Shown here one piece after another: positions 1-6,661 of a stretch of 64,000 nt of DNA. A model generated the notes under the pieces. That model saw only the letters and a list, made by a program, of their open reading frames with translations. It did no database searches and had not been told where the DNA came from. Positions within the stretch are counted from its first letter, which is position 1. Each line of letters starts with the position of its first letter. A program made the position numbers and the translations under genes. Source of the stretch: Catellatospora paridis (GTDB taxonomy: Bacteria > Actinomycetota > Actinomycetes > Mycobacteriales > Micromonosporaceae). The stretch is from positions 338,228 to 402,227 of the forward strand of contig NZ_ML769316.1 in NCBI RefSeq assembly GCF_009720365.1, given 5' to 3'.

Positions 1-89
1 CCGCGCCCCCGCGGCGGCTCTGGCGGCGGGGGCGGCGCGGCGGGGCCCGGGGGGGGGCCCCCCCGCGACTCGGGTCGGGGCGTCACAGG
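1..89. other. Window-edge extreme G/C homopolymer tract
   Basis: No gene can be read here. Bases around 43-64 are runs of G and C (gggcccggggggg followed by gggccccccc) that could fold into a hairpin just beyond the modA stop codon. This could be a terminator for modA, or a poor-quality contig end; the sequence alone does not decide. Confidence 0.4.
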
Positions 90-887
90 TCAAGGGGCTT
101 GGAAGCCCGCCTCGCCGAGCACGGCCTTGCCGCGGTCGGAGGTGACGAAGGTCAGGAACGCCTGTCCTGCGGTCTTGTTCGGGGCTTCCTTGAGCAGCAC
201 GATCGGGTAGTCGTTGATCACCTGGGCGGACTCGGGGAACTCGACGCCGTCGACGTCGGCGGCGGCGGCCTTGGCGTCGGTGCGGTACACCAGCGCCGCG
301 TCGACCTCACCGAGCTTCACCTTCTGCAGCGCCGCCTTGACGTCCTGCTCCAGCGTCACCGGGGTGACCTTCACCCCAGCTGCGTCCAGGGCCTTCTTCG
401 CCGCGGCACCGCACGGGACCTGCTCGGCGCACAGCGCGACCTTCAGGTCGGGCTTGGACAGGTTCTCCAGCGTGTTGATGCCCTTCGGGTTGCCCTTGGG
501 CACCGCGATGACGAGCTGGTTCTTCACGAACACGGTCGGGGTGCCGTCGGCGTCGCCGGCGTCGACGACGGTCTTCATCGTCGCGGGGCTGGCCGCGGCG
601 AAGACGTCCGCGGGCGCGCCCTGAGTGATCTGGGTGGCCAGCGCGGAGCTGCCGGCGAAGTTGAAGATCACCTTCGTGCCGGGGTTGGCCACCTCGAACT
701 CCTTGCCGAGCTTGGTGAACGACTCGGTCAGCGACGCTGCGGCGAACACGGTCACGTCACCGCTGACGCCGTTGCCCGAGACGCCGGCCCCCGGCTGGGC
801 GGTCCCGTCGCCACCGCACGCGGCCGTGGTCAAAGCCCCGGCCATCACCAGGCCCGCCAGCGCCGATCGGATCAATCTGCTGTACAT
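90..887 (-). CDS. modA: Molybdate ABC transporter substrate-binding lipoprotein ModA
   Basis: This 265-residue protein is the extracytoplasmic molybdate/tungstate-binding component of a ModABC importer. The start at 887 is chosen because it follows a GGGGAGGAA ribosome site and begins a lipoprotein signal peptide (MYSRLIRSALAGLV...TTAAC, Cys near residue 24). The family signature appears right after the linker: VTVFAAASLTESF, then FNFAGSSALATQI and GAPADVFAAAS, which are typical ModA oxyanion-contact segments. An upstream in-frame start would add 19 charged residues before the signal and is unlikely. modB and modC would be expected downstream on this strand, but the window ends there, so the operon cannot be confirmed. 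Confidence 0.92.
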   Translation of the reverse strand: MYSRLIRSALAGLVMAGALTTAACGGDGTAQPGAGVSGNGVSGDVTVFAAASLTESFTKLGKEFEVANPGTKVIFNFAGSSALATQITQGAPADVFAAASPATMKTVVDAGDADGTPTVFVKNQLVIAVPKGNPKGINTLENLSKPDLKVALCAEQVPCGAAAKKALDAAGVKVTPVTLEQDVKAALQKVKLGEVDAALVYRTDAKAAAADVDGVEFPESAQVINDYPIVLLKEAPNKTAGQAFLTFVTSDRGKAVLGEAGFQAP

Positions 888-1038
888 GAATCGTTCCTCC
901 CCTGCCCGAAGGCGTATCCGATCCGGTAGGACGTCACCGGCCAAGCCTAACCTCGCAACTGCGATCCTTATCAGTCTGCCTGATGGTTCGTTGCGGAACC
1001 GATGGCGTTCTCAACATCGCAACTGCATGATGGAGAGC

Positions 1039-2139
1039 ATGACCGGTTCCGGCTCCCCTTCGCCGCGGCCCACCTCGGCGCAGCAGCGCCGCTGGGACGA
1101 ACTGTTGACGCTGCTGGCCGACAGCGTCGCGACCGCGGGCACCGTCGTGGTCGACGGTTACTGCCACAGCGACTGGTTCGCCGACCGGCTGCACGCCACG
1201 CTGCACTCCACCGGCCGGCACGCCATCCGCCTGACCCGGCGGTCGCCGTTGCACGACGAGGACAGGTGGTACGCCCACCGCGGCCCGGCCACCCTGGCCC
1301 TGGCCGACGGGGCGGGCTGGCGCGCCCGTCCCCCTGGCGGGCGCTGGGATGTGGTGATCTGGCTGCGCACCCCCGCCGCCCACGGCCACGGCGGCGCGTA
1401 CCCCGACGATGCGCAGATCGTGGTGGACCTGCACGACCCGGACTGGCCGATCGTGCGGCACATCGACCCGGCCCTGGCCGCCCACGACCGTTGGTACCTA
1501 CCCGAGACCCGGGCGTTCTTCGCCGTACGCGCCGCGACCTGGGACATCAAGTTCGGTGACGACATGCCCACCTACGCCGCCGCCGTCGCAGCGGCGAACA
1601 TCCCCGTCGGCACGGCGGTGGCCGACATCGGCTGCGGCACCGGCCGTGCCCTGCCCGCGCTACGGGCCGCCGTCGGCCCCGAAGGCACCGTCATCGGCGT
1701 CGACGTCACGACCGAGATGCTCACCGCCGCCCGGGACCTGGGCCGCAGCGTCGGCGCCCATCTCGTCCTCGCGGACGCGCGGCACCTGCCGCTGGCCGAC
1801 GGCACGCTGAACGCGGTGTTCGCCGCCGGATTGCTCCATCACCTGCCCGACACCCGGGCCGGGCTGGCCGAACTTGCCCGCGTCACCGGTGCGGGCGGGC
1901 GGCTGGTGCTGTTCCACCCGTCCGGACGCGCCGCGTTGGCCGCCCGGCACGGCCGCACCCTGGCACCCGACGAGCCCATGGCGGAAGGGCCGCTGCGGCA
2001 GTCGACGGCCGTGACCGGCTGGCGGCTGGACAGCTACGAGGGGTTGCCGAACCCGACGAGGGTGCAGTCCGGCAGCGCGCCGATGCCGTCGAAGGCGGGG
2101 ATCGCCGGCAACTGTGCGGTGTACTGCCGGCTCGCGTAG
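1039..2139 (+). CDS. Class I SAM-dependent methyltransferase with degenerate kinase-like N-domain
   Basis: The C-terminal half carries methyltransferase motif I, VADIGCGTG (about residues 193-201), followed by VIGVDVTTEM and VLADARHLPLADGTLNAVFA, a Methyltransf_11/UbiE-like fold. The first 150 residues begin with TVVVDGYCHSDWFADRL, which resembles the start of uridine-kinase-like domains but lacks the GK[ST] of a P-loop. The substrate is unknown. The start is uncertain: ATG codons lie at 1027, 1030 and 1039, and GGAGA precedes the last. The final 32 residues look foreign. From about 2040 the reading frame runs antisense through a dehydrogenase remnant and stops by chance at 2137-2139, so the native C-terminal strand was probably lost in a rearrangement. 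The enzyme may be impaired. Confidence 0.75.
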   Translation: MTGSGSPSPRPTSAQQRRWDELLTLLADSVATAGTVVVDGYCHSDWFADRLHATLHSTGRHAIRLTRRSPLHDEDRWYAHRGPATLALADGAGWRARPPGGRWDVVIWLRTPAAHGHGGAYPDDAQIVVDLHDPDWPIVRHIDPALAAHDRWYLPETRAFFAVRAATWDIKFGDDMPTYAAAVAAANIPVGTAVADIGCGTGRALPALRAAVGPEGTVIGVDVTTEMLTAARDLGRSVGAHLVLADARHLPLADGTLNAVFAAGLLHHLPDTRAGLAELARVTGAGGRLVLFHPSGRAALAARHGRTLAPDEPMAEGPLRQSTAVTGWRLDSYEGLPNPTRVQSGSAPMPSKAGIAGNCAVYCRLA

Positions 2140-2285
2140 TGCGTACCGGCCGCGATGCGCTAGTCGACGTTCTCGACCGCGACCGCCTTCACGTCGATGA
2201 CCACCTCGTCGTCGCCGGCCACGGGATCCGGGAAGTCCTCGTAGCGAGGGATGCCACCGATCTCGGGCAGCACCGCCGCCTTCAT
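2034..2285 (-). pseudogene. Truncated zinc-type quinone oxidoreductase/alcohol dehydrogenase (MDR)
   Basis: From the ATG at 2285 (GGGAG site upstream) the frame reads MKAAVLPEIGGIPRYEDF, a classic MDR-family N-terminus, and continues to AVENVD. It then meets an in-frame TAG at 2160-2162 and resumes in the same frame as RIAAGTHYASRQY, PAFDGIGALPDCTLVGFG, ending at a second TAG (2034-2036). Only about 80 of the usual 320 or so residues remain. The gene is therefore dead: one internal nonsense codon, plus loss of the catalytic and Rossmann domains at the junction with the methyltransferase gene. It overlaps the preceding small ORF by an ATGA and belonged to the operon controlled by the tetO-like sites. 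Confidence 0.8.
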
Positions 2286-2530
2286 CGCAGCTCCCGGTCG
2301 AAGAATGCCGCGATCCGGCGCTGCCAGGTCGGCATGAACCGGGGAGGGCGGGCAGGCGAGTGGTTCCACCTGTGGTTCAGCGAAGGGTGGGCCGCGACGC
2401 CGCGACGCCGCGCGTGGCCATGGCCCGCCGTGCCCTGGTGTCCGGCGGGCCGCTCGGCGTGCGCGGGGACTCCGGGGATGCGGTGTGTCGCCCAGTGCAG
2501 CAGGCCGCCGAGCGAGCGCTTGTGCGTCAT
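2282..2530 (-). CDS. Small protein of unknown function, first gene of tetO-controlled operon
   Basis: This 82-codon frame starts at an ATG preceded by GGAGACGACG and lies immediately downstream of the two tetO-like operators, so it is positioned to be transcribed and repressed by the divergent TetR protein. I do not recognise a domain. The end, MPTWQRRIAAFFDRELR, resembles the last helix of alpha/beta hydrolases (…W…AFFD…L), and the His/Arg-rich middle looks like out-of-frame sequence. It may therefore be a decayed hydrolase rather than an intact small gene. The stop overlaps the start of the broken dehydrogenase by four bases, an operon arrangement. Confidence 0.5.
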   Translation of the reverse strand: MTHKRSLGGLLHWATHRIPGVPAHAERPAGHQGTAGHGHARRRGVAAHPSLNHRWNHSPARPPRFMPTWQRRIAAFFDRELR

Positions 2531-2542
2531 CGTCGTCTCCGT

Positions 2543-2582
2543 CTCTCTATCAGTGATAGAGAGACTCTAGCACTGATAGAGT
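2543..2582. promoter_or_regulatory. Two abutting tetO-like operators between divergent genes
   Basis: Bases 2543-2563 form a perfect inverted repeat with arms CTCTCTATCA and TGATAGAGAG around a central G. The next bases, 2564-2582, form ACTCTAGCA-C-TGATAGAGT with one mismatched position. From established knowledge, the Tn10-type operators are TCCCTATCA-G-TGATAGAGA and ACTCTATCA-T-TGATAGAGT, so the two sites here differ from tetO2 and tetO1 by one and two bases. They lie between the TetR gene (TTG start at 2603) and the divergent small ORF, as in tetR/tetA loci. Confidence 0.85.
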
Positions 2583-2602
2583 GCCGACGGGAGGTACCGA
2601 AA

Positions 2603-3235
2603 TTGGCGCTAGACCGACAGCGGATCGTCGCCGAGGCCGTCGCCCTGCTGGACGCCGAGGGTCTCGACGGCGTGACGACACGCAAACTCGCCGCGCGGCT
2701 CGGCGTGCAATCGCCGACCCTCTACTGGCATCTGCCCAACAAGGCGGCCCTGGTCACCGCGATCGCCGACGCGATCCTCGACCAGGAGTTCGGCCACATG
2801 TCACCGCCCGAGCCGGATCAACACTGGCATGACTGGTTGAGCGGCCTCGCCGAGCGGCTGCGCCGAGCGCTGCTCGCCCATCCGGACGGCGCCCGGGTCA
2901 TCTCCGCGTCCCAGCTCTCCGCCACCATGGCAGCGATCTCCGAACTGGCCATGAGCACCCTGGTGGCGCGCGGTATCCCGTTGCGGCAGGCCCGCGTGAT
3001 CGTCCTGACGGTCGAGCGCTTCACGGTCGGCCACGTCCTCGAAGAACAGGCCCCCCGCCCGGACACGGAGGCGCTGAAAGACTTCGACATGGCCGCATTC
3101 ACCGAGCAGCACCCGACCGTCGTGGCCGCGGTCGCCGACTACTTCAGCCCCGGCCGCACGGTGGACGACCTGTTCCGCGACTGTCTGGAGGTGGTCATCG
3201 CGGGCGCCGCGGTCAAAGCCGACGCCACCTCCTGA
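2603..3235 (+). CDS. TetR-family repressor with tetracycline-repressor-type C-domain
   Basis: A 210-residue repressor. The start is a TTG at 2603 with GGGAGG ten bases upstream, giving LALDRQRIVAEAVALLDAEG. The helix-turn-helix occupies about residues 20-45 (VTTRKLAARLGVQSPTLYWHLPNK, close to the recognition region of TetR). The C-terminal part (HWHDWLSGLAERLRRALLAHPDGARV) is typical of the TetR_C_1 ligand/dimerisation domain of tetracycline repressors. The operators overlap its own promoter, so autorepression is expected. The genes it faces are a small ORF and a wrecked dehydrogenase; no tetA-like exporter is adjacent. The inducer cannot be read from sequence. Confidence 0.88.
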   Translation: MALDRQRIVAEAVALLDAEGLDGVTTRKLAARLGVQSPTLYWHLPNKAALVTAIADAILDQEFGHMSPPEPDQHWHDWLSGLAERLRRALLAHPDGARVISASQLSATMAAISELAMSTLVARGIPLRQARVIVLTVERFTVGHVLEEQAPRPDTEALKDFDMAAFTEQHPTVVAAVADYFSPGRTVDDLFRDCLEVVIAGAAVKADATS

Positions 3236-3452
3236 CCGATCATCCGCTCTGCAGCATCGGTGAGTTTGGGCTCCGCCGGTTCTGGGCAGATTCCTGTGTC
3301 GGCGAATTCCGGACCGCGGTGGCCAGCGCGCGCGGATACGGTCGCAAGGTGGCCCTGGATATTCCGGCCTCGATGCAGGCGGTGTCGGTGTGCATGCCGG
3401 CGGACCGGCCTGAGCTGATCGTGTGCCAAGACGAACGAGGGAGATGTTGATC
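3236..3452. other. Intergenic with unexplained open frame
   Basis: No initiating ORF with a ribosome site is present. One + frame stays open from the TetR stop to about 3449 and reads RFWADSCVGEFRTAVASA and YGRKVALDIPASMQAV, which looks protein-like, but it has no start codon. It could be the tail of a deleted gene. Confidence 0.3.
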
Positions 3453-4139
3453 ATGGCTGCTCTGCCACCCGTTGTCGACTCCGCCACCTGGCGCAAGGAG
3501 CTGGACGAGCTGCGCGCACGCGAGAAGGCAGCCACCAGGGAGCTCGACGCGATCGCCGCCCAGCGACGCAGGCTCCCCATGGTGAAGATGCCCGAATACA
3601 CCCTGGCCGGCGCCGAGGGGCCGGTCCGGCTCGCCGATGTCTTCGACGGCAGGTCGCAGTTGATCGTCTACAACCACATGTGGGACCCCGACCCGAACGC
3701 GCAGTGGCAGTGCGGCGGCTGCACCAGCCTCACGTCGTCGTACACCCGGCTGGACTTCCTCGACAACTACGACGCACGATTCGTGATCGTGACCCAAGGA
3801 CCGATCGACGCGGCCCTCGCCTACGCCGAACGCGTCGGCAACAAGATGACCTGGTACTCCACCTCCGACAGCCCGTTCGGGGCCGACGTCGACGCACCGC
3901 CCGGGGGCGGGTTCGCGTTCAACGTCTTCCTGCGTGACGGCGACACCGTGTACCGCACGTGGCACACCACCGGTCGCGGAGCCGAACAGCTCACGTTCAC
4001 CTTCGCCCTGGTCGATGTGCTGCCCCACGGGCGGCAGGAGGAGTGGCAGGACTCCCCGGAAGGATGGCCGCAGCAGCCGACGTACAGCGGCTGGCTCGAC
4101 TCGCCCGACGTCGCCCGGTTGTACGGTCCCGCCGAGTGA
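3453..4139 (+). CDS. DUF899-family thioredoxin-like protein
   Basis: A 228-residue cytoplasmic protein of the DUF899 (thioredoxin-fold-like) family. The family core is clear: WRKELDELRAREKAATRE at the N-terminus, QLIVYNHMW, then WQCGGCTSLTSSY, a CxxC-type motif in thioredoxin position, and later VFLRDGDTVYRTWHTTGRG. The ATG at 3453 is preferred over the ATG at 3444 because GAGGGAG (3437-3443) abuts the latter but sits nine bases before the former. Its biochemical role is not established. It is monocistronic; an 8-bp hairpin follows the stop. Confidence 0.85.
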   Translation: MAALPPVVDSATWRKELDELRAREKAATRELDAIAAQRRRLPMVKMPEYTLAGAEGPVRLADVFDGRSQLIVYNHMWDPDPNAQWQCGGCTSLTSSYTRLDFLDNYDARFVIVTQGPIDAALAYAERVGNKMTWYSTSDSPFGADVDAPPGGGFAFNVFLRDGDTVYRTWHTTGRGAEQLTFTFALVDVLPHGRQEEWQDSPEGWPQQPTYSGWLDSPDVARLYGPAE

Positions 4140-4162
4140 CACCCGCCGCCGGCCCGGGTGTC
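4138..4162. terminator. Short hairpin after the DUF899 gene
   Basis: GACACCCG pairs with CGGGTGTC (8 bp) around a GC-rich loop, starting at the stop codon. There is no T-run, as is usual in high-GC actinobacteria. Confidence 0.4.
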
Positions 4163-4235
4163 CGAAGGTGGGGCAAGATCATGTGCGGCGCGGCGTTCCC
4201 GCCATGTTCCCGCAGCCAGTCATAACCAGCCGGAC

Positions 4236-4916
4236 TCAGCCAGACACACCCGGACCCCAGACGAAACGTGACTCCGACGGATCTCGCTGGTCCGAGCTGC
4301 TTTTTGCTGTTGGTGGCGGGTAGAGAATTCGAACCTCTGTAGCTTTCGCGACGGATTCACAGTGCTGGGCGAATGCCGCTTCGGCGTGCGGTGGCCGTTC
4401 TGCGCCCAGATCGGGCGTACGCGCAGGGGGCATGAGGCTGCGCAGTTGGTCGACCCGGGCCTGCGCGCCGGTCAGGGAGTAGCTGCCCAGGGTCCGCAGC
4501 GGCATCAGGGCACCACCGAGTCGCAGCACGGGGCCGTGGACTGGTAGACCCGCCCGCTCGTCGACCTGGGCGCAGAAGATGTCCTCGACCTCGCTCCACG
4601 GGGTCACCACGGTGCGGCTGTCGAAGCCGCGAACGTGCACGCCCTCGCTGTCGATGACCACACCCATCCGCAGCGCCCGCCACACGCCGACGACGCCCAT
4701 GAGGGAGCACACGACGCCGAGCACCGCGCCGAACAGGTATCGCCCCGCCAGCACCTCCTCGTGGGTCAGATACAGCAGGCCGAGCAGACCAAACATGATG
4801 AAGACGGCCAGGAGGACCGCTACCTGGATGCGGGGACGGATGACGACGCGTTTCACGTCGGCAGATGCTACATGCCCCTTCACCAGGGCATCAGCGGTGC
4901 GATCGCCCGCCACCAT
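4236..4916 (-). CDS. PH-like-domain membrane protein with tail running through a tRNA remnant
   Basis: The predicted core has two adjacent membrane helices (QVAVLLAVFIMFGLLGLLYL and YLFGAVLGVVCSLMGVVGVW) followed by a small PH-like beta region (MGVVIDSEGVHVRGFDSRTV, TPWSEVEDIFCA). This layout is common in actinobacterial PH-domain proteins of unknown function. The start is uncertain: the ATG at 4916 has AGGTG upstream, and GTG codons at 4883 and 4856 are alternatives. After ARTPDLGAERPP the frame runs through the tRNA-Tyr 3' fragment (EVRILYPPP is tRNA translated) before stopping at 4236, so the original stop was probably lost when sequence was joined here. Expression of the tail is doubtful. 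Confidence 0.55.
   Translation of the reverse strand: MVAGDRTADALVKGHVASADVKRVVIRPRIQVAVLLAVFIMFGLLGLLYLTHEEVLAGRYLFGAVLGVVCSLMGVVGVWRALRMGVVIDSEGVHVRGFDSRTVVTPWSEVEDIFCAQVDERAGLPVHGPVLRLGGALMPLRTLGSYSLTGAQARVDQLRSLMPPARTPDLGAERPPHAEAAFAQHCESVAKATEVRILYPPPTAKSSSDQRDPSESRFVWGPGVSG
4311..4363 (-). pseudogene. Decayed 3' half of a tRNA-Tyr (attachment-site scar)
   Basis: Read on the minus strand, the segment has an anticodon-arm half (ACTGTGAATCC; tRNA-Tyr would have ACTGTAAATCC), a variable arm, a T-arm AGAGG-TTCGAAT-TCTCT and the acceptor TACCCGCC-ACCA. The matching 5' half (GGCGGGT...) is absent upstream. A tRNA 3' end standing alone is the usual trace of a site-specific integration event, and tRNA-Tyr is a known integration target of actinomycete elements such as SLP1. 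The base changes show it is no longer functional. Confidence 0.7.
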
Positions 4917-4969
4917 CTGTCCGCACCTGCACGTCTGGTTCGTGACCGGCCGCCACCGACCAGCCCGCA

Positions 4970-5010
4970 AGTAATCCGCAGGTTCAGGGTTCGAGTCCTT
5001 GATGGCCACA
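4970..5010 (+). pseudogene. Second tRNA 3'-half fragment (possibly Thr)
   Basis: AGTAATCCGCAGG resembles the 3' side of a tRNA-Thr anticodon arm. It is followed by a well-formed T-arm (CAGGG-TTCGAGT-CCTTG) and an acceptor-like ATGGCCACA. No complementary 5' acceptor (TGGCCAT) occurs upstream, so this is not a complete tRNA. Isotype assignment is weak; the T-arm is clear. It faces the opposite way from the tRNA-Tyr remnant about 600 bp to the left. Confidence 0.55.
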
Positions 5011-5048
5011 ATCGGACATTGCGCAGATGACCGGGCAGCGAGCGTGCG

Positions 5049-5786
5049 ATGCTTCGTTGCATGCGGGAGCCGAACGACCGCCGGAACAGCGAGCACAGCG
5101 GGCACGTTCGCGCGGTGTTGTTGGACTTCTACGGCACGGTCGTCGCCGAGGACGACGCCATTGTCGCCGACATCTACCGGCAGCTACTGGACCAGTGCAC
5201 TGATCCTCATGAAGTAACCGCGACGCAGGTGGCCTCGTATCGGTGGCGCGCGTTTTGCGAGGAGATGACGGCCGACCGGGCGGCGTTTCGATGTCAGCGG
5301 GACATCGCCGTGTCGTCACTGGCCCGCACGGTGCGTCGGTTCGGCTCGGCCGCCGACCCGGAAGCCTTGTGCGCGTCGCAGTTCGCGTTCTGGCGTGAGC
5401 CGGACCTGTTTCCCGACGCCCGCGCATTCCTCGACCTGATCGACGTGCCGGTCTGCGTGGTGTCCAACATCGACCGCGCCGATGTGCTGGCCGCGATCGC
5501 CTATCACGGGCTGCCGCTGGCGCACGTGGTCACCAGCGAGGACGTGGGCCGCTACAAGCCACACCCAGCGATGTTCCAGGCCGCGTTGGACCTGCTCGAC
5601 CTGCCCGTCGGCGCGGTGCTGCACATCGGCGACTCGCTGTCGGCCGACATCACCGGCGCTCACACCTTCGGCATTCCCAGCGTGTGGGTCAACCGATCCG
5701 GCAAGCCACGGCCGGACCCGTTGCACGCGATCACCGAGGTAGACACCCTCGCCGCTGCGCTGCCGCTGGTGCCGCACCGGCGATGA
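5049..5786 (+). CDS. HAD-superfamily (subfamily IA) hydrolase
   Basis: A 245-residue HAD phosphatase-like enzyme. Motif I is LLDFYGTVV (residues 24-32): the nucleophilic Asp is kept, and Tyr replaces the usual second Asp, a variant frequent in DFYGT HAD proteins that may alter acid/base chemistry. Motif II is CVVSNIDR, motif III is the Lys of VGRYKPHPAMF, and motif IV is LHIGDSLSADITGA. The alpha-helical cap lies between motifs I and II. The substrate is unknown. Alternative starts exist at 5049 and 5061, and neither has a strong ribosome site. It lies alone just right of the tRNA fragment. Confidence 0.85.
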   Translation: MLRCMREPNDRRNSEHSGHVRAVLLDFYGTVVAEDDAIVADIYRQLLDQCTDPHEVTATQVASYRWRAFCEEMTADRAAFRCQRDIAVSSLARTVRRFGSAADPEALCASQFAFWREPDLFPDARAFLDLIDVPVCVVSNIDRADVLAAIAYHGLPLAHVVTSEDVGRYKPHPAMFQAALDLLDLPVGAVLHIGDSLSADITGAHTFGIPSVWVNRSGKPRPDPLHAITEVDTLAAALPLVPHRR

Positions 5787-5901
5787 ACGCCACCTCCGAA
5801 TGGGCCTCGCGAGTCGGTGCACGCCAGACCGTCGCCAGGCCGTCATAGGTGACGGCGAACTCGCCGGTCAGGACGACACCGGCGCCCAATAATCTCGGAC
5901 T

Positions 5902-6145
5902 GTGTCCGAACCTCTCGATGTCCGCTGCCCGCCCAGCCCGGTCCGCTGGGTTCTTCATGCGCCTACTGACCCGTGGGGGGAGCGCTATGCGGCGGAGGTT
6001 CGCGTCGAGATCCATGACAGCGGGCTGGGTGCACATCCTCGCCGCCACCGCAGAAAGCCCCGAGGGCAGCCCCATGGCGGTGGGCGTCCGGTTCCGGCTC
6101 GGCGATGGTGACGATGCGGGCCCGCGGCCCCGCGCAGGCGCATAA
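5902..6145 (+). pseudogene. Frameshifted small conserved-type protein
   Basis: Starting from a GTG at 5902, the frame reads RWVLHAPTDPWGERYAAEV and EVRVEIHDSG, then loses sense. Moving one base at the GGG of 6022-6024 restores WVHILAATAESPEGSPMAV and GVRFRLGDGDDAG to a TAA at 6143-6145. Dropping one G gives a continuous 80-residue protein, so this is a single-base insertion or a sequencing error. A TAATCT box at 5890-5895, six bases before the GTG, suggests a leaderless transcript. The function is not recognised. Confidence 0.6.
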
Positions 6146-6185
6146 GCTGCACTAAGACGGCTGCCACTCGCGGAAGGCCACGACA

Positions 6186-6644
6186 ATGAGCACTCCAGGC
6201 CATGCCGGTGGTATCACCAAGGCCCTCTACACCGCGGAGGCTGTCGTGGAGGGTGGCCGCAACGGCCACGGTCGCACCTCCGACGGCCGGCTTGAGGTCG
6301 ACCTGGCCGTCCCGGAGTCGATGGGCGGGGCGAGCGGCGACGGCACCAACCCCGAGCAGCTGTTCGCCGTCGGCTACGCCGCCTGCTTCCAGTCCGCGAT
6401 GCTCAACGTGGCCCGCGGCCGCGGCCTCGATCTCGACCGATCCCGCATCCATTCGACGGTCGCCATCGGCCCGACCGGCCACGGCGGGATGGGCCTCGCC
6501 GTCACCTTGGACCTGCATGCGGACAACCTGAGCCGGGACGACGCCGTCAGCCTGCTCGGCCGGGCGGATCAGCTCTGTCCATATTCCAACGCCACCCGAG
6601 GCAACATCGACGTCACGCTGAAATTCGCAGGCGAACCGATCTAG
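6186..6644 (+). CDS. ohr: Organic hydroperoxide resistance protein Ohr (OsmC family)
   Basis: A 152-residue thiol peroxidase that reduces organic hydroperoxides. The two catalytic cysteines are in their family contexts: GYAACFQSAMLNVA (peroxidatic, near residue 64) and LCPYSNATRGNIDV (resolving, near residue 130). Ohr hallmarks LYTAEAVVEGGRNGHGRTSD and NPEQLFAVGYAACF are present, and length is normal. The ATG at 6186 has GGAAGG upstream. The MFS gene starts 17 bases after the stop and probably shares the transcript. No OhrR/MarR regulator is adjacent. Confidence 0.93.
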   Translation: MSTPGHAGGITKALYTAEAVVEGGRNGHGRTSDGRLEVDLAVPESMGGASGDGTNPEQLFAVGYAACFQSAMLNVARGRGLDLDRSRIHSTVAIGPTGHGGMGLAVTLDLHADNLSRDDAVSLLGRADQLCPYSNATRGNIDVTLKFAGEPI

Positions 6645-6661
6645 GCAGAGCGGGGAGGGTC

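Noticed and set aside
4311-5010. Complete tRNA genes
   Set aside because: Both candidates lack the 5' acceptor half and D-arm; they were called as remnants.
5731-6186. 151-codon minus-strand frame opposite the frameshifted gene
   Set aside because: Only a short part looks protein-like and the + strand frames explain the rest better.
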